Below, in pieces: positions 16,300-25,381 of a stretch of 64,000 nt of DNA. The stretch is from G963667675 sp965197565 (GTDB lineage: Bacteria > Chloroflexota > Dehalococcoidia > Lucifugimonadales > UBA3495). Position numbers and translations under genes: made by a program. The notes under the pieces were generated by a model. That model had not been told where the DNA came from and ran no database searches. It worked only from the letters and a program-made list of their open reading frames with translations. Location: assembly GCA_965197565.1 (NCBI GenBank), contig CBDANK010000003.1:1054001-1118000 (forward strand). Reading direction: 5' to 3'. How positions within the stretch are numbered: position 1 is the stretch's first letter; each line of letters begins with the position of its first letter.

Positions 16300-17490
16300 C
16301 TAGAAGCCGCACGGGGTCCAGGGCTGATAGCGGACAGCGAACATGCGGTCGGCGCGCAGCAATGCCCCTGGAGTACCCTCGTCTACCAGGCCTGCTTGTG
16401 CAAGTGTACTGAAACTCACGGTCCCCAGGTACGCCGAGGCTAAATCGGAAACAGCGATCGCCAAATCCGGAGATGAACTCGAGGCGCGGCATTCGGCCCC
16501 TTGGGAAGATCCTTCCAACTCGAACCGTCCTTGGTTCCAGGGGCATAGCTCGTCCCGTACCTCCAACACCAAACGGTCGTCTTGCATATAACGCCGGAGT
16601 TTTAGGGAGGCGGCTACATCTACCAGACGCACCCACAGCCCGTCCCTCGTCAATCTCTGCAACCGACGCGGGTCGGCCAACATCCAGGGCAAAGGGTCAT
16701 CCACAGGACGCTTAAGGGCCTCCGTGCAGCTAACGAGGTCTGTATCGAAGCAAAACCTCCACAATGCGGTATTCGCCGCCTTGGTCGCCGCCATCAACTC
16801 GTTCACAATAAGGGTGGTCCCTCTAGTGCGGTACTTGGCATAGCCGTCAACTCTCCCGGCATCCTCATAGGCAGCGTAAAACAGGCCTCCTGGGCCGCCT
16901 TGCTTGTGCTCCGGCGCTTGGGAATCCCGTTCCCATTCGTGAAATGCCCTCTGAAACACGCCTGGGCGGCCCGAAGTACTCCGCCGGAAAACCTCGGGCA
17001 ACTCCTTCGTAATATCTACCGGGTCTACAAAAACGATTCGTCCATTACTCTCATATGGCCGAGCATATCCATTGTGCTGGCGATCGATCGTCCATCGCTC
17101 GTGCAATGATCCAATGCCATATCCAAACCTGCCGTAGATTACGCTTTCCGAGGCAAACAGCGCAGATAACGGCTCTCCACGCTCGTGGATATCTCTAATC
17201 TGATGGTGCATCATCCTGGTCATCACCCCTCGCCGCCGGTGCGTGGGCTGTACAGCGATGTTGGCCACCCCTGCTATCATTGTCGAAGCTCCAGGTATGG
17301 ACATCTCAATCCTGTGGGAGTGGGCGCCGCCAACAATGTCTTTTTGGTCGAACACAGCGATAGAACGGTCCAGGTCGAAATGCGGCCTCAGCACCTCTGG
17401 GTCATCGTTCAACCGGTTGCCATAGGCCCGCGCCTCAGCACGGACCCATTGAACAAACTCGTCAGCGGTTACGGTCCTCATTTCCAGCAT
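16300..17490 (-). CDS. Eis-like GNAT N-acetyltransferase
   Basis: 396 residues. The N-terminal GNAT domain has the acetyl-CoA loop (VANIAVQPTHRRRGVMTRMM, the R-x-x-G-x pattern), followed by SVIYGRFGYGIGS. A second GNAT-like half and an SCP2-like C-terminal domain follow. The chain ends in a C-terminal phenylalanine, as in the Eis family where the terminal carboxylate is catalytic. Eis enzymes acetylate lysines and aminoglycosides at several amines. The substrate here is unknown. A purine-rich GGAG lies ~10 bases ahead of the start. It stands in front of the LLM-rich region, in the same direction. Confidence 0.85.
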   Translation of the reverse strand: MLEMRTVTADEFVQWVRAEARAYGNRLNDDPEVLRPHFDLDRSIAVFDQKDIVGGAHSHRIEMSIPGASTMIAGVANIAVQPTHRRRGVMTRMMHHQIRDIHERGEPLSALFASESVIYGRFGYGIGSLHERWTIDRQHNGYARPYESNGRIVFVDPVDITKELPEVFRRSTSGRPGVFQRAFHEWERDSQAPEHKQGGPGGLFYAAYEDAGRVDGYAKYRTRGTTLIVNELMAATKAANTALWRFCFDTDLVSCTEALKRPVDDPLPWMLADPRRLQRLTRDGLWVRLVDVAASLKLRRYMQDDRLVLEVRDELCPWNQGRFELEGSSQGAECRASSSSPDLAIAVSDLASAYLGTVSFSTLAQAGLVDEGTPGALLRADRMFAVRYQPWTPCGF

Positions 17491-17598
17491 CGAGTTTACT
17501 CTCCATTTGCTATTCGAACGTACTCAGGCTTCTGCTTGGCGCAGCCCAGTAGCTTCTCCGGTAGGGTTCCCAGGCGATTGCGGTCTTCAGTGCCCCGG

Positions 17599-18726
17599 CT
17601 ACCGGGCGGCAATGCATTGTCGCAGGAGAGGAAGGACCTGGCCGGACACGCGGCGGCACTCCTCCACGTGGGGAAAACCGGAAAGAATGAACTCGTCTAT
17701 ACCCAGTTTCCAGTAGGCCAGTAGTTCTTCCGCCGCCTGCTCCGGTGCGCCGACTATGGCCGTGCCGCAGTTGACTCGCACTTGTGACAGTCCGTTCCAC
17801 AGATGGGGGGCTATCCGATGGTCCGGAGCATCTTTCACTTGATCCCGCCGTCCCACCATTTGGGCGCCTTCCAGGGCGAATCTGCGCTGGGCTTTTACTC
17901 CGGGGTCGGCATGGCTGACTAGCTCACTTGCGGCGCGCCAGGCTTCCGTCTCGGTATCCCGTACCACCAAGTGGGTCCGTAGGCCCAACACCGGGGTACG
18001 GCCGGCCTTCCGGAACTCCCGCCGCACCGCCTCCAGCCGCTTGCCGGTGGACGCCAACGGTTCGATCCAGCTAAGGTGCACATCCGCTTGTCGACCGGAC
18101 AGTTGCTCAGCCCGTGGAGAGACTCCGCCGAGATAAAAGCGCGGGACTGACCCTTGGGGCGAAGGGGAGCAGTATGCGCCCTCCAACCGGTAGTGATCGC
18201 CTTGGAAGGTGACGGGGCCCGGCTCGGCCCACAACTTCCGGCAAGCGATGATAAACTCCTCAGCCCTTTGGTAGCGAGTCCCTTGATCGCTGGCTTCGCC
18301 AAACCGTTCGAAATCGTGCTGGATGCCGCCGGGCACTATGTTGATGTCCAGCCTGCCCCGAGAGATCTGGTGAAAGGCGGCGGCCATCTGGGCAAATAGA
18401 CCCGGAGAGATGAAGCCGGGCCTCACGGCGACCAGAAAGCGGATGCGCTCGGTCACCGCCGCCAGTGCGGTGGCGGTGGTCCAGGTCTCCGCCAATGGAG
18501 CATCTTCGGCAAACAGGCCGTTGGCGAAACGGGTGGGCACTAGTAGGGAAGTAAAGCCGCAGCCCTCCGCAGTCTCGGCCACTTGACGGAGATATTCGAA
18601 GTCGGGGGGCCGCTGGGCGCGCAGTGTCCCCGCCCAAGCCCCATCACCGTCGATAGGAATGAACCAGTGGAACAAGGGTTCCGGCCGGTTGTCGCTGGCT
18701 GCCACTTTGCCCTCCAGTTCACTCAC
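17599..18726 (-). CDS. LLM-class flavin-dependent oxidoreductase, SsuD-like
   Basis: 375 residues of the bacterial luciferase-like TIM barrel. Visible blocks are FEYLRQVAETAEGCGFTSLL, RIRFLVAVRPGFISPGLFAQ, the FMN-site segment RGRLDINIVPGG, and YQRAEEFIIACRKLW. This set is most like alkanesulfonate monooxygenases (SsuD), which use FMNH2 and O2 to cleave C-S bonds; the true substrate is not visible. Start: GTG 18726 opens the frame, but GTG 18705 (VAASDNRPE) has a GGAGGG ahead of it and may be the real start. It lies ~100 bases downstream of the M20 gene on the same strand. Confidence 0.88.
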   Translation of the reverse strand: MSELEGKVAASDNRPEPLFHWFIPIDGDGAWAGTLRAQRPPDFEYLRQVAETAEGCGFTSLLVPTRFANGLFAEDAPLAETWTTATALAAVTERIRFLVAVRPGFISPGLFAQMAAAFHQISRGRLDINIVPGGIQHDFERFGEASDQGTRYQRAEEFIIACRKLWAEPGPVTFQGDHYRLEGAYCSPSPQGSVPRFYLGGVSPRAEQLSGRQADVHLSWIEPLASTGKRLEAVRREFRKAGRTPVLGLRTHLVVRDTETEAWRAASELVSHADPGVKAQRRFALEGAQMVGRRDQVKDAPDHRIAPHLWNGLSQVRVNCGTAIVGAPEQAAEELLAYWKLGIDEFILSGFPHVEECRRVSGQVLPLLRQCIAAR

Positions 18727-18824
18727 TTAAAATTGGGACCAGCCTTTGCGCTAGGCGTGACAACATAGCGCGCCTTTTTGTTGCTCTCCGTGGTTGTTCT
18801 TCGCGGCTGCTCTTGGCGGCCCGG

Positions 18825-20045
18825 CTATCCGCAGGTCTCCAGGGCGGCCAAGGCCAACACCTGGCTGCAGAGGACCATCTCGTCGATGTCGGAGTAGTCG
18901 TTCCCGTAGGAACCGCCGGCGGGGCCGTAGATGGGCGCCGGGATACCGGCCTCCCACAGATGAGCGTCGTCGTCACCGTAGCGGGCGCTCAACTCCGAGG
19001 CCGGGCCGACGCTCTTGGGCTCTTGTCCGGTTACTTGCTTGTAGCCCGACACCAAGGCCCTGACTATTGCTTGGTCCACCGGCATGTCCATTGGAGGGTG
19101 GTCCAAAATCCAGGTGTTGAACTTCCGCTCCACCGGGTGCGCCAACTCAAAGTCAAAGTCGGGGTCTTCGGCTTTCAGGCTTTGCAGAGCGCCTTCCAAG
19201 TCCCGCCGAATAGTCTCCGCCGTCATTCCGGGCACCGTGCTGACGGCGACAAAGGCGGTGCACAAATCCGAGTTCCGGCTGACCGATCGCAGGTCATAGG
19301 TCTCTCCCCGGCCGCCGATGATGGACCCGATCTTGAGCCAGGGCAGGTCCCCAACGTTCCAGGGTCGATAGGTGAGCTTGGCCTGGTAGATGGCGTTTAT
19401 CGCTTTGATCATCTGCGGTATGGCATCCACGCCATGAAGGTCGTCCCCACTGGGATGCCTGCCTTTGACGTGTAAGGAAAACATCGTCATTCCGCCGTGC
19501 TGGGTGACCACGTTATGCGCGCCGTAGGGTTCGGTCACCACTGCGGCGTCGGTCCGGTAACCCTTGTCCAGCAGGTGGTTGGTCCCCAGGCCTCCCTGAA
19601 GCTCCGCCAGCACGCAAGCGATGACGATGTCGCCGGCCAAGCTTACGCCGGACTTGCGGATAGCTTCGGCGGCGTGGATCATCGAAGCGACTCCGCTCTT
19701 CATGTTGCGGATGCCCGCTCCGTGCAACCGGTTTTCTTCAACCCAGGGGTCGTAGGGATTGCGGGTCCATCCGGCGGCCACAGGGTTGTTGTCCAAGTGG
19801 CCGTTGAACATTAAGCTGGGGCCTTGCCCCGAACCTTTCAGAGTAGCCACGGTCTGGAACCAGCCCCTTTCAACCTCCTGTAACTCCACCTCGTAGCCTC
19901 GTGGCGAAAGGTAGCCGGCCACCCAGCGGGCAAGGGCCGTTTCCTCGCCGATCAAGCTGGGGATTCTAACCAGAGATTTGGCCAGCTCTACCAGTTCATC
20001 GCGATCGATCTGCTGAATCACCCGGTCGACGGGCCGCTCCGCCAT
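18825..20045 (-). CDS. M20-family peptidase/deacetylase-like protein with altered metal site
   Basis: 406 residues with the ArgE/DapE/CPG2 layout: SLVRIPSLIGEETALA, LMFNGHLDNNPV (first His and Asp), GIRNMKSGVASM, ACVLAELQGGLGT, a dimerisation domain, and a C-terminal SARYGDDDAHLWEAGIPAPIYGP. Several positions that are normally metal ligands or catalytic differ: the bridging Asp is Asn (GIRNMK), one Glu of the EE pair is Leu (AELQ), and the usual C-terminal His region reads YGNDYSDIDE. The fold is certain; catalysis by the standard two-zinc mechanism is doubtful. AAAGGAG precedes the start. Confidence 0.85.
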   Translation of the reverse strand: MAERPVDRVIQQIDRDELVELAKSLVRIPSLIGEETALARWVAGYLSPRGYEVELQEVERGWFQTVATLKGSGQGPSLMFNGHLDNNPVAAGWTRNPYDPWVEENRLHGAGIRNMKSGVASMIHAAEAIRKSGVSLAGDIVIACVLAELQGGLGTNHLLDKGYRTDAAVVTEPYGAHNVVTQHGGMTMFSLHVKGRHPSGDDLHGVDAIPQMIKAINAIYQAKLTYRPWNVGDLPWLKIGSIIGGRGETYDLRSVSRNSDLCTAFVAVSTVPGMTAETIRRDLEGALQSLKAEDPDFDFELAHPVERKFNTWILDHPPMDMPVDQAIVRALVSGYKQVTGQEPKSVGPASELSARYGDDDAHLWEAGIPAPIYGPAGGSYGNDYSDIDEMVLCSQVLALAALETCG

Positions 20046-20082
20046 GCTCGTCTCCTTTAACGATATAGTTCCCGGCCGGTTT

Positions 20083-20946
20083 TTAGAGACCGACCTGCCA
20101 GTACCGTTTCCCGTGGTCCCGGGCGACCCGTCCGAAGCCGGGCGCAGGAAAATGGCAAGAGACCATCGGAGTGCCCTCTGCTTCTACTTGGTCCAAGACT
20201 TTGCTCCGGGTAATCGTAGCAGCATCGGCGTCACCGTCGAAGAGAGGACTCCAGTCTTCTTCGGTCACCTGGGCCGGGTGAATAAACACGTCACCCTGAA
20301 TGAGGACTTTTTGACCTTGGGAGGAAACCAGCACGCTCATGTGCCCCGGAGTATGGCCGGGGGTATGAACAGCCCTCACCTCATCGGTTAAATCCGTGTC
20401 TTCTGAGAGTGCGTCGAATAGGCCTTGTTCGATCAACGGGTCCACCAGTTGCTCCATGTAGTCATATCGGGCTGCGGCCCGGACCTCGGGTTTCTGAAAA
20501 TGGTCCAAGTCCAACTGGTGGGCTACGTATCGGGCGTTTGGAAAAGTTGGAACAAACCGGCCGCCTTGTTCAGTAGTGTTCCAGCCTACGTGGTCCACGT
20601 GAAGGTGAGACAAGAACAAGGTGTCCACGTCTTGCGGTTTGATCGATTTGGAGGCCAAGTCGTCCATTAGCTCGCCCCGTAGTCCGCCTAGATAATCGAA
20701 AGGTCCTGGTCCGTAGCCGGTGTCGATGAGGATAGTGCGCCCCTGTGAACGGACCAAGTAGCATCCTATCTCAATACGCATGTGGCTTTCTGTTGCGAAG
20801 GTATCCGGATATTGCTCCCGGTAAGGTGCCCAAGCATTCAGCGGGACCTTGGGCCACAGTTCCGCCAGTGGTATCGGAAAGACGCAGTTCATGTCGGACA
20901 GGGCCACTATCTCTACGTTCCCCACATTCATGTTGAAGCTTGCCAT
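20083..20946 (-). CDS. MBL-fold metallo-hydrolase
   Basis: About 287 residues from ATG 20946, chosen over the longer frame (21003) because GAGGAG sits just ahead of it. The metallo-beta-lactamase motif is SHLHVDHVGW (HxHxDH). Other ligands are in HTPGHTPGHMSV, the QGDVFIHP aspartate, and SCHFPAPGFG (last His). This architecture resembles N-acyl homoserine lactonases and related esterases; the substrate is unassigned. It lies 37 bases upstream of the M20 gene on the same strand, probably in one operon. Confidence 0.88.
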   Translation of the reverse strand: MASFNMNVGNVEIVALSDMNCVFPIPLAELWPKVPLNAWAPYREQYPDTFATESHMRIEIGCYLVRSQGRTILIDTGYGPGPFDYLGGLRGELMDDLASKSIKPQDVDTLFLSHLHVDHVGWNTTEQGGRFVPTFPNARYVAHQLDLDHFQKPEVRAAARYDYMEQLVDPLIEQGLFDALSEDTDLTDEVRAVHTPGHTPGHMSVLVSSQGQKVLIQGDVFIHPAQVTEEDWSPLFDGDADAATITRSKVLDQVEAEGTPMVSCHFPAPGFGRVARDHGKRYWQVGL

Positions 20947-21150
20947 AGCAGTCGCTCCTCTTTCACGGTTGTCACCCGTCTCTCGACCGCCGGGTTCCAG
21001 CATCCAGCCAGGTTAATGCGGCGGCTTGGTAGCCGGGCGGACCTTATTATACAATGGCTCCCAGCGATGAGGGCGGCTTATATTTGGCGGGCCGCTTTTT
21101 GTAGAGGACAGCCCACAGTAGAATGGCAAGAATAGTAAAGGAGGTCAATT

Positions 21151-21570
21151 ATGGCGGCAGAGGAGAGAGGGAAGCACTATATCAAGAACTATGAGTTGGC
21201 GAGGATGTCTTCATATAGCAACTATCCCCAGTCGCTATTGGAGGCGATGCAGGTAAAGGCGCTTATCGGACCGCGCGGCGGGATACCGGAGAATGACATC
21301 GTAGTGTCGGCATTCCAGTTGGACCCTGGGACTTACTACGGCGGCCATGCCCACCCGCATCCGGAGGTCTATATCATCACGGGCGGAAGCGCAGAGTTCG
21401 AATGGGGGGACGAGACCTTCCTGGCGGAGGCGGGAACAGTTACATATTGCCCTCCCAATATGTCTCACGCAATGCGGGTGACCAGCAGCGAGCCTCTGAC
21501 CGCGATTGTCGTCGGCTGGGCGCCCGAGGGGCGGCGTGAGGTATGGGACGTGGTGAGTGTGATGTTGTGA
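21151..21570 (+). CDS. Cupin-domain protein
   Basis: 139 residues, a single-domain cupin. Motif 1 is GGHAHPHPEVYIITGGSAEF (His-x-His, Glu and Gly spacing) and motif 2 is AGTVTYCPPNMSHAM (His). Metal binding through three His and one Glu is likely. Small cupins of this kind act as dioxygenases, isomerases or ligand sensors. A strong AAAGGAGGT lies 7 bases before the ATG. It is divergent from the MBL gene and convergent with the SMP-30 gene. Confidence 0.85.
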   Translation: MAAEERGKHYIKNYELARMSSYSNYPQSLLEAMQVKALIGPRGGIPENDIVVSAFQLDPGTYYGGHAHPHPEVYIITGGSAEFEWGDETFLAEAGTVTYCPPNMSHAMRVTSSEPLTAIVVGWAPEGRREVWDVVSVML

Positions 21571-21592
21571 TGGGCGGGGCGCCCCGCACCCC

Positions 21593-22486
21593 TTATTGCC
21601 CCAGCGGTACCGGGACACCCGGTATCTTTAGCCGGATTCTACCCAGGCTGTCACGAGTGGTGAAATACAAAGTCTTCCAATCTTCATCGCCCCACGCTAT
21701 GTTGGTTGTCGCCGATGCTCCATGCGCTATGGTCCCCAAATGATTGCCTGAGGAATCCATGACCCATATGCCCCCGGAGCCTCCGCAGTACACATTCCCT
21801 TCCACGTCCACCTTCATACCGTCGGGAACGCCGGGCCGTTCCCCACTCAAATCTATGAAGACACGGTCCGTGGCTAGGGCTAGGGCGCCGGTTGGCTGCA
21901 TGTCGAAGGCCCTTATGTGCGCCCGGCGGCTGTCATTTATGTAGAGGATGCTTTCATCCGGGGAAAAGGCTAAACCGTTGGGCGTGACGAAATCCTTAAC
22001 CAGCAAGGTCAGGGTCCCCAAGTCTGCCGACACGCGATAAACCCCGGCGAAATCCAGGTCCAAGCCCGGCTCCGGCGCCCCTGGATCGGTGAAGTAAATG
22101 CTGCCATCGGACTTTACCACTACGTCATTGGGCCGGTTCAAACGCCTGCCCTGATAGCTATTCGCCACTACGGTGATACTTCCGTCAGCTTCCAGGCGGG
22201 TAACCCGTCGACTACTATGTTCGCAGGCTATCAGCCGTCCTTGGAGATCTCGGGTAAGTCCATTGGCGTTGTTGGTAGGTTCATGGAATAGGGATACCCC
22301 CTCCCCCGGCGCCCACTTGAACCTTTGACTGTTGCCGATGTCGCTAAAGAGGAGGTATCCCCCCTCCTTCCACCAAAGGGGCCCCTCGGCAACGGAGTCT
22401 CCGCCGTAGCCGCTGCCCAACCATTCTGCTTCCTGGTCCAGTGACACGATGCGTTCCAAGGCTTCCGCAGCTTGCTCTATAGGCAT
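21593..22486 (-). CDS. SMP-30/gluconolactonase/LRE-family protein
   Basis: 297 residues of six-bladed beta-propeller. Recognisable blocks are VAEGPLWWKEGGYLLFSDI, NNANGLTRDLQGRLIACEHSSRRVTR, RRLNRPNDVVVKSDGSIYFTDP, TPNGLAFSPDESILYINDS, and PDGMKVDVEGNVYCGGSGG. The metal ligands of the family (Glu in the first block, Asn in RPNDV, Asn in TPNGL, Asp in PDGM) are all present, so it is probably an active lactonase or related hydrolase. AAGGAG lies before the ATG. It follows an LLM gene in the same direction. Confidence 0.9.
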   Translation of the reverse strand: MPIEQAAEALERIVSLDQEAEWLGSGYGGDSVAEGPLWWKEGGYLLFSDIGNSQRFKWAPGEGVSLFHEPTNNANGLTRDLQGRLIACEHSSRRVTRLEADGSITVVANSYQGRRLNRPNDVVVKSDGSIYFTDPGAPEPGLDLDFAGVYRVSADLGTLTLLVKDFVTPNGLAFSPDESILYINDSRRAHIRAFDMQPTGALALATDRVFIDLSGERPGVPDGMKVDVEGNVYCGGSGGIWVMDSSGNHLGTIAHGASATTNIAWGDEDWKTLYFTTRDSLGRIRLKIPGVPVPLGQ

Positions 22487-22534
22487 GATGATCTCCTTAC
22501 CCTCCAGAAATTTCTGATTGCATCCCGGTGCTTG

Positions 22535-23680
22535 TCAGCGGACGGCCTGGCCCAGCGATGCGGGATTGATCGGAGTGGGCATGGCCTGCACCTCGGGGAG
22601 GACCTTCTCGGCAAAGAGGCGGAGGCTCTTCTCGGCTTTGTGCCGGGGCATCCCGCCATAGAACACGTGGACCACGATGGTATCGAGACTGAGGGCCTGC
22701 TGCAGCGCTTTGATCCTGTCGATGATCTCGTCAGGGGTGCCGATGGGTTGGGTGGCGCGGCGGGCCGCGAAGCCGGCGTCGGCCGGACCGACATCGGCGG
22801 TTTGTCGCTTGAGATACTCCTCGTAACCGTGTATGCCCTCGTAACCGGGGTTGTTCCATTCGAAGTAATGGTGTTGGGCCGCGCTGAGTTGGTTGTAGAA
22901 ATACTGCCACCCCTCTTCGGCCTCCGCCTCGGTTTCGGCGCAGTACATCCATAACAGAGTGGTCGGTTGGTCGGGCGGTAGGCCAAGCTCGGCTCGGATC
23001 TCGTTGAACTGGCGCACCTGGACCGTCATCTCGTCTAGGTTGGCGCCGGAGGTAAACATCTGCCCGAGGCCGTTTTCGGCGGCCATTCGGCCTGACGCCT
23101 GGGTGGTAAAGGCCACCTTGATCCTGCTGGTGAGATCGCCCTTATGACGGGCTTGAGGCCGGATGCTGGTGGGCGGGATCTTGTAGACTTCGCCGTCAAA
23201 GGTGAAGCGCTCGGCGCCGTCGGCGGCCCGGATGGCATTGACTACATCGTAGAAGTATTTGTGCGATTGCTCGATGGGGTAGCCCAGGGAGGCGTACTCG
23301 TGGGGCGCTATGCCGCGGCCGATGCCTAGATGGAGGCGGCGGCCCTTCAACAAGATGTCCAGCATGGAGATCTCATGGGCCAGCCGCACCGGATTCCACC
23401 ACGGCGCGACGATCACCGCCGTGCCCATGTCGACCCGGCTGGTGCGTCCCGCCCAATACGAAAGATACTGCAATGGATTCGGTTGCATCGAGTAAGCCGA
23501 ACCGTAGTGCTCGGTTGCCCAGATCGAATCGAACCCCAAGGGCTCGACCAACTCTCCCATATAGAGGGTGTTGTCCATGTTTTCGGCGTCAGAGACCGCT
23601 GGCGGGCGATCGTAGTCCTCCTTCAGCAGGCGTTCCCAATCGCCTTGGTTGTAGCCGGTGACCATCACCCCGCAGTGCAT
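22535..23680 (-). CDS. LLM-class flavin-dependent oxidoreductase
   Basis: 381 residues. Signature blocks are YMGELVEPLGFDSIWATEHYGSAY, RTSRVDMGTAVIVAPWWNPVRLAHE, LDILLKGRRLHLGIGRGIAPHEY, and IGTPDEIIDRIKAL near the C-terminus. This is the monooxygenase branch that shares the TEHH/GRG landmarks with limonene- and alkanal-oxidising LLM proteins; the actual substrate is unknown. AAGGAG precedes the ATG. It is 48 bases upstream of the SMP-30 gene and probably cotranscribed, which would pair an oxidation with a lactone-opening step. Confidence 0.88.
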   Translation of the reverse strand: MHCGVMVTGYNQGDWERLLKEDYDRPPAVSDAENMDNTLYMGELVEPLGFDSIWATEHYGSAYSMQPNPLQYLSYWAGRTSRVDMGTAVIVAPWWNPVRLAHEISMLDILLKGRRLHLGIGRGIAPHEYASLGYPIEQSHKYFYDVVNAIRAADGAERFTFDGEVYKIPPTSIRPQARHKGDLTSRIKVAFTTQASGRMAAENGLGQMFTSGANLDEMTVQVRQFNEIRAELGLPPDQPTTLLWMYCAETEAEAEEGWQYFYNQLSAAQHHYFEWNNPGYEGIHGYEEYLKRQTADVGPADAGFAARRATQPIGTPDEIIDRIKALQQALSLDTIVVHVFYGGMPRHKAEKSLRLFAEKVLPEVQAMPTPINPASLGQAVR

Positions 23681-23809
23681 TCCTGTACTCCTTCCCTGAG
23701 ACCGTTGGCCCTAGACGCAGGCCAACATATCCTACAATATAAGAGCTTGCAGCCCATCTTGAAGTACGGTTCAAGGTATTGTCAAGCGGGAGCGCCGCTG
23801 GGAGCAGGG

Positions 23810-23859
23810 CTATCGCACTAGAAACAACCCATCCGTCACTCCGGCGAAGGCCGGAGTCC
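23810..23859 (+). repeat. 50-bp dispersed repeat with REP-like palindrome (copy A)
   Basis: Starts CTATCGCACTAGAAACAACC and ends in the palindrome ACTCCGGCgaagGCCGGAGT. An inverted copy with one difference lies at 43775-43824. A second palindrome (TCCCGGCCTGCGCCGGGA) follows near 23924. The repeat sits in the gap downstream of a converging gene pair, a common location for REP elements. Confidence 0.8.
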
Positions 23860-24047
23860 AAGAAGTCCTTGCTAGGGGCGCTGCTACTGATTCAAGGCTT
23901 TCCCCGGATGGGCTTTTCCTGGGTCCCGGCCTGCGCCGGGACGACGGGTGTGACTTCACCTCACCAAGTCTGAACAGTTACGCCTCTGGGAGGGCCTGTC
24001 GGATTTTCGGGCGCGCCTAGCGGCTCTGGTCCAAGCATATCCACGGT

Positions 24048-24572
24048 CTATCGTGACAGCGCGTAATTTTCAAAGGCCAGGTGTGCATAGCGTATGAAAA
24101 TCCCACCCCCTGGGGCCGCTAGAGGCCCGTTGGCGGCGAGGCAGGCGATTACGTGCTTCTCTCCCGGCTGGGCCTCGACGGCTAAGGGCACCCGCTGCGG
24201 TATGTTAAAGCCCGCCACGGTTCCGGTGACCCTGTCACACTCGCCGTTTACCCAGACTTCCCCGTAATCATCGATGCAAGTCTCAAAAAAGGTGCGGCAA
24301 CCTCTAACGTCCATGCCTTGCACCTGCTCCGGCACAATGATAGTGGTACGGAACCAGCCAAAGGTCAGTCCGCTGGACCGGCCCACCTGAAGGTCTTCGC
24401 AGACCTCCCACCCCGAGTCGTCGTAATCGGCAAGCCTCGCTGGGCTGCCGGTGAGCCGGGCGGTCAACCCCTCGTTTGGCTCACCCGGCACCAAGCCCGG
24501 CGCGAACTTCCATTGGGCCTTCGCGCTCTGTAAGTCCTCTCGATTCTCAAGGTCCAATACTACCCTTATCAC
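24048..24572 (-). CDS. Hypothetical protein with galactose-binding-like fold
   Basis: 174 residues with no signal peptide. Segments such as DYDDSGWEVCEDL, FGWFRTTIIVPEQVQG, TCIDDYGEVWVNGE and IACLAANGPLAAPGGGIFIR resemble the jelly-roll carbohydrate-binding domain of glycoside hydrolase family 2 proteins. No catalytic motif is seen and no sugar gene is nearby. GTG start with GAGGAG ahead. Function unknown. Confidence 0.6.
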   Translation of the reverse strand: MIRVVLDLENREDLQSAKAQWKFAPGLVPGEPNEGLTARLTGSPARLADYDDSGWEVCEDLQVGRSSGLTFGWFRTTIIVPEQVQGMDVRGCRTFFETCIDDYGEVWVNGECDRVTGTVAGFNIPQRVPLAVEAQPGEKHVIACLAANGPLAAPGGGIFIRYAHLAFENYALSR

Positions 24573-25381
24573 AGCGTGCTCCTCTCCGGCTTTCGTGTGA
24601 GATATTCTGAGGGTAATCGCGTCCTACAAAACCAACCCCGACAGAAAGGCGTTGCAACTGGCTCCCATCATGTCATTATTATGAAAATAAGCCATTTTCA
24701 TCCGCATACGCGGCCTTCACAAGGCCATCAGCAATTCCGCACGTCCCATCATGTCATTCCGAAACGTAGTGAGGAATCTAGGGCCTGTTGACACTACCAA
24801 TTTCCTATATAGGGATTGGTAGTCCAACCTCCCACAAAGGGCGCCTCTACAACCGGCGTGCTACGGGATTTCGTAGGGGCAACCCTTGTGGTTGCCCGGT
24901 CCTCAGCTATTAGTGTCAACAGGCCCTAAAGCGGTTCTTCACAGTCATCGTACCATTCCAGCGACAGATACCTCCATCGCGCATCTCGGAAGGTCGTTGG
25001 TGGTGTCGACGCAGCGGGTTCTGACGCTATTGGTCAGGATATACACCTAGTTCGGCCTAGCGGCCAAGCCGTTCACCGGGTATTTGCCGGACCGCTGGAG
25101 TCGGAAGCAGACGCCGGCGGGAGCGGTTAGTGTGGGGGCCGCTCTTTCGCTGTTGCTTGTATCCAACGGATAGGGGTTGAACCGGCGGTAACCACAGCGT
25201 CTTTGAGGCTGTTCTTACACCCCGGCCAACCCGGACTCACGGCGGTAGCCATAGAGGCGGTGGAGCAAGAGGCCGCCACCGCCCAAGCCATCCTTACCCT
25301 GACTGTCCTTACCACGGTTTAACCGTGAACTGCTATGACAACAAATCCTCAAACGGACTCAAGGCGTGATTGACCCGTTCG
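24573..25381. other. Intergenic region with MITE and palindrome
   Basis: No convincing gene. It contains a segment CATTTTCATCCGCATACGCG that recurs at about 31531, the MITE at 24781-24926, and a perfect palindrome CACGGTTTAACCGTG at 25313-25327. The palindrome lies just downstream of the 25382-26572 gene and may act as a terminator or an operator. The short frames here look non-coding. Confidence 0.5.
24781..24926. mobile_element. 146-bp MITE (copy 1)
   Basis: Terminal inverted repeats GGGCCTGTTGACACTA and TAGTGTCAACAGGCCC, flanked by TA on both sides. An internal hairpin (ACCAAT...ATTGGT) follows the left end. It has no coding capacity. The copy at 29690-29835 differs at a single base. TA flanks suggest mobilisation by an IS630/mariner-type transposase. 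Confidence 0.85.

Noticed and set aside
25127..25315. 62-residue minus-strand ORF downstream of the LLM gene
   Set aside because: No ribosome-binding site or domain, and composition is like noncoding GC-rich DNA.
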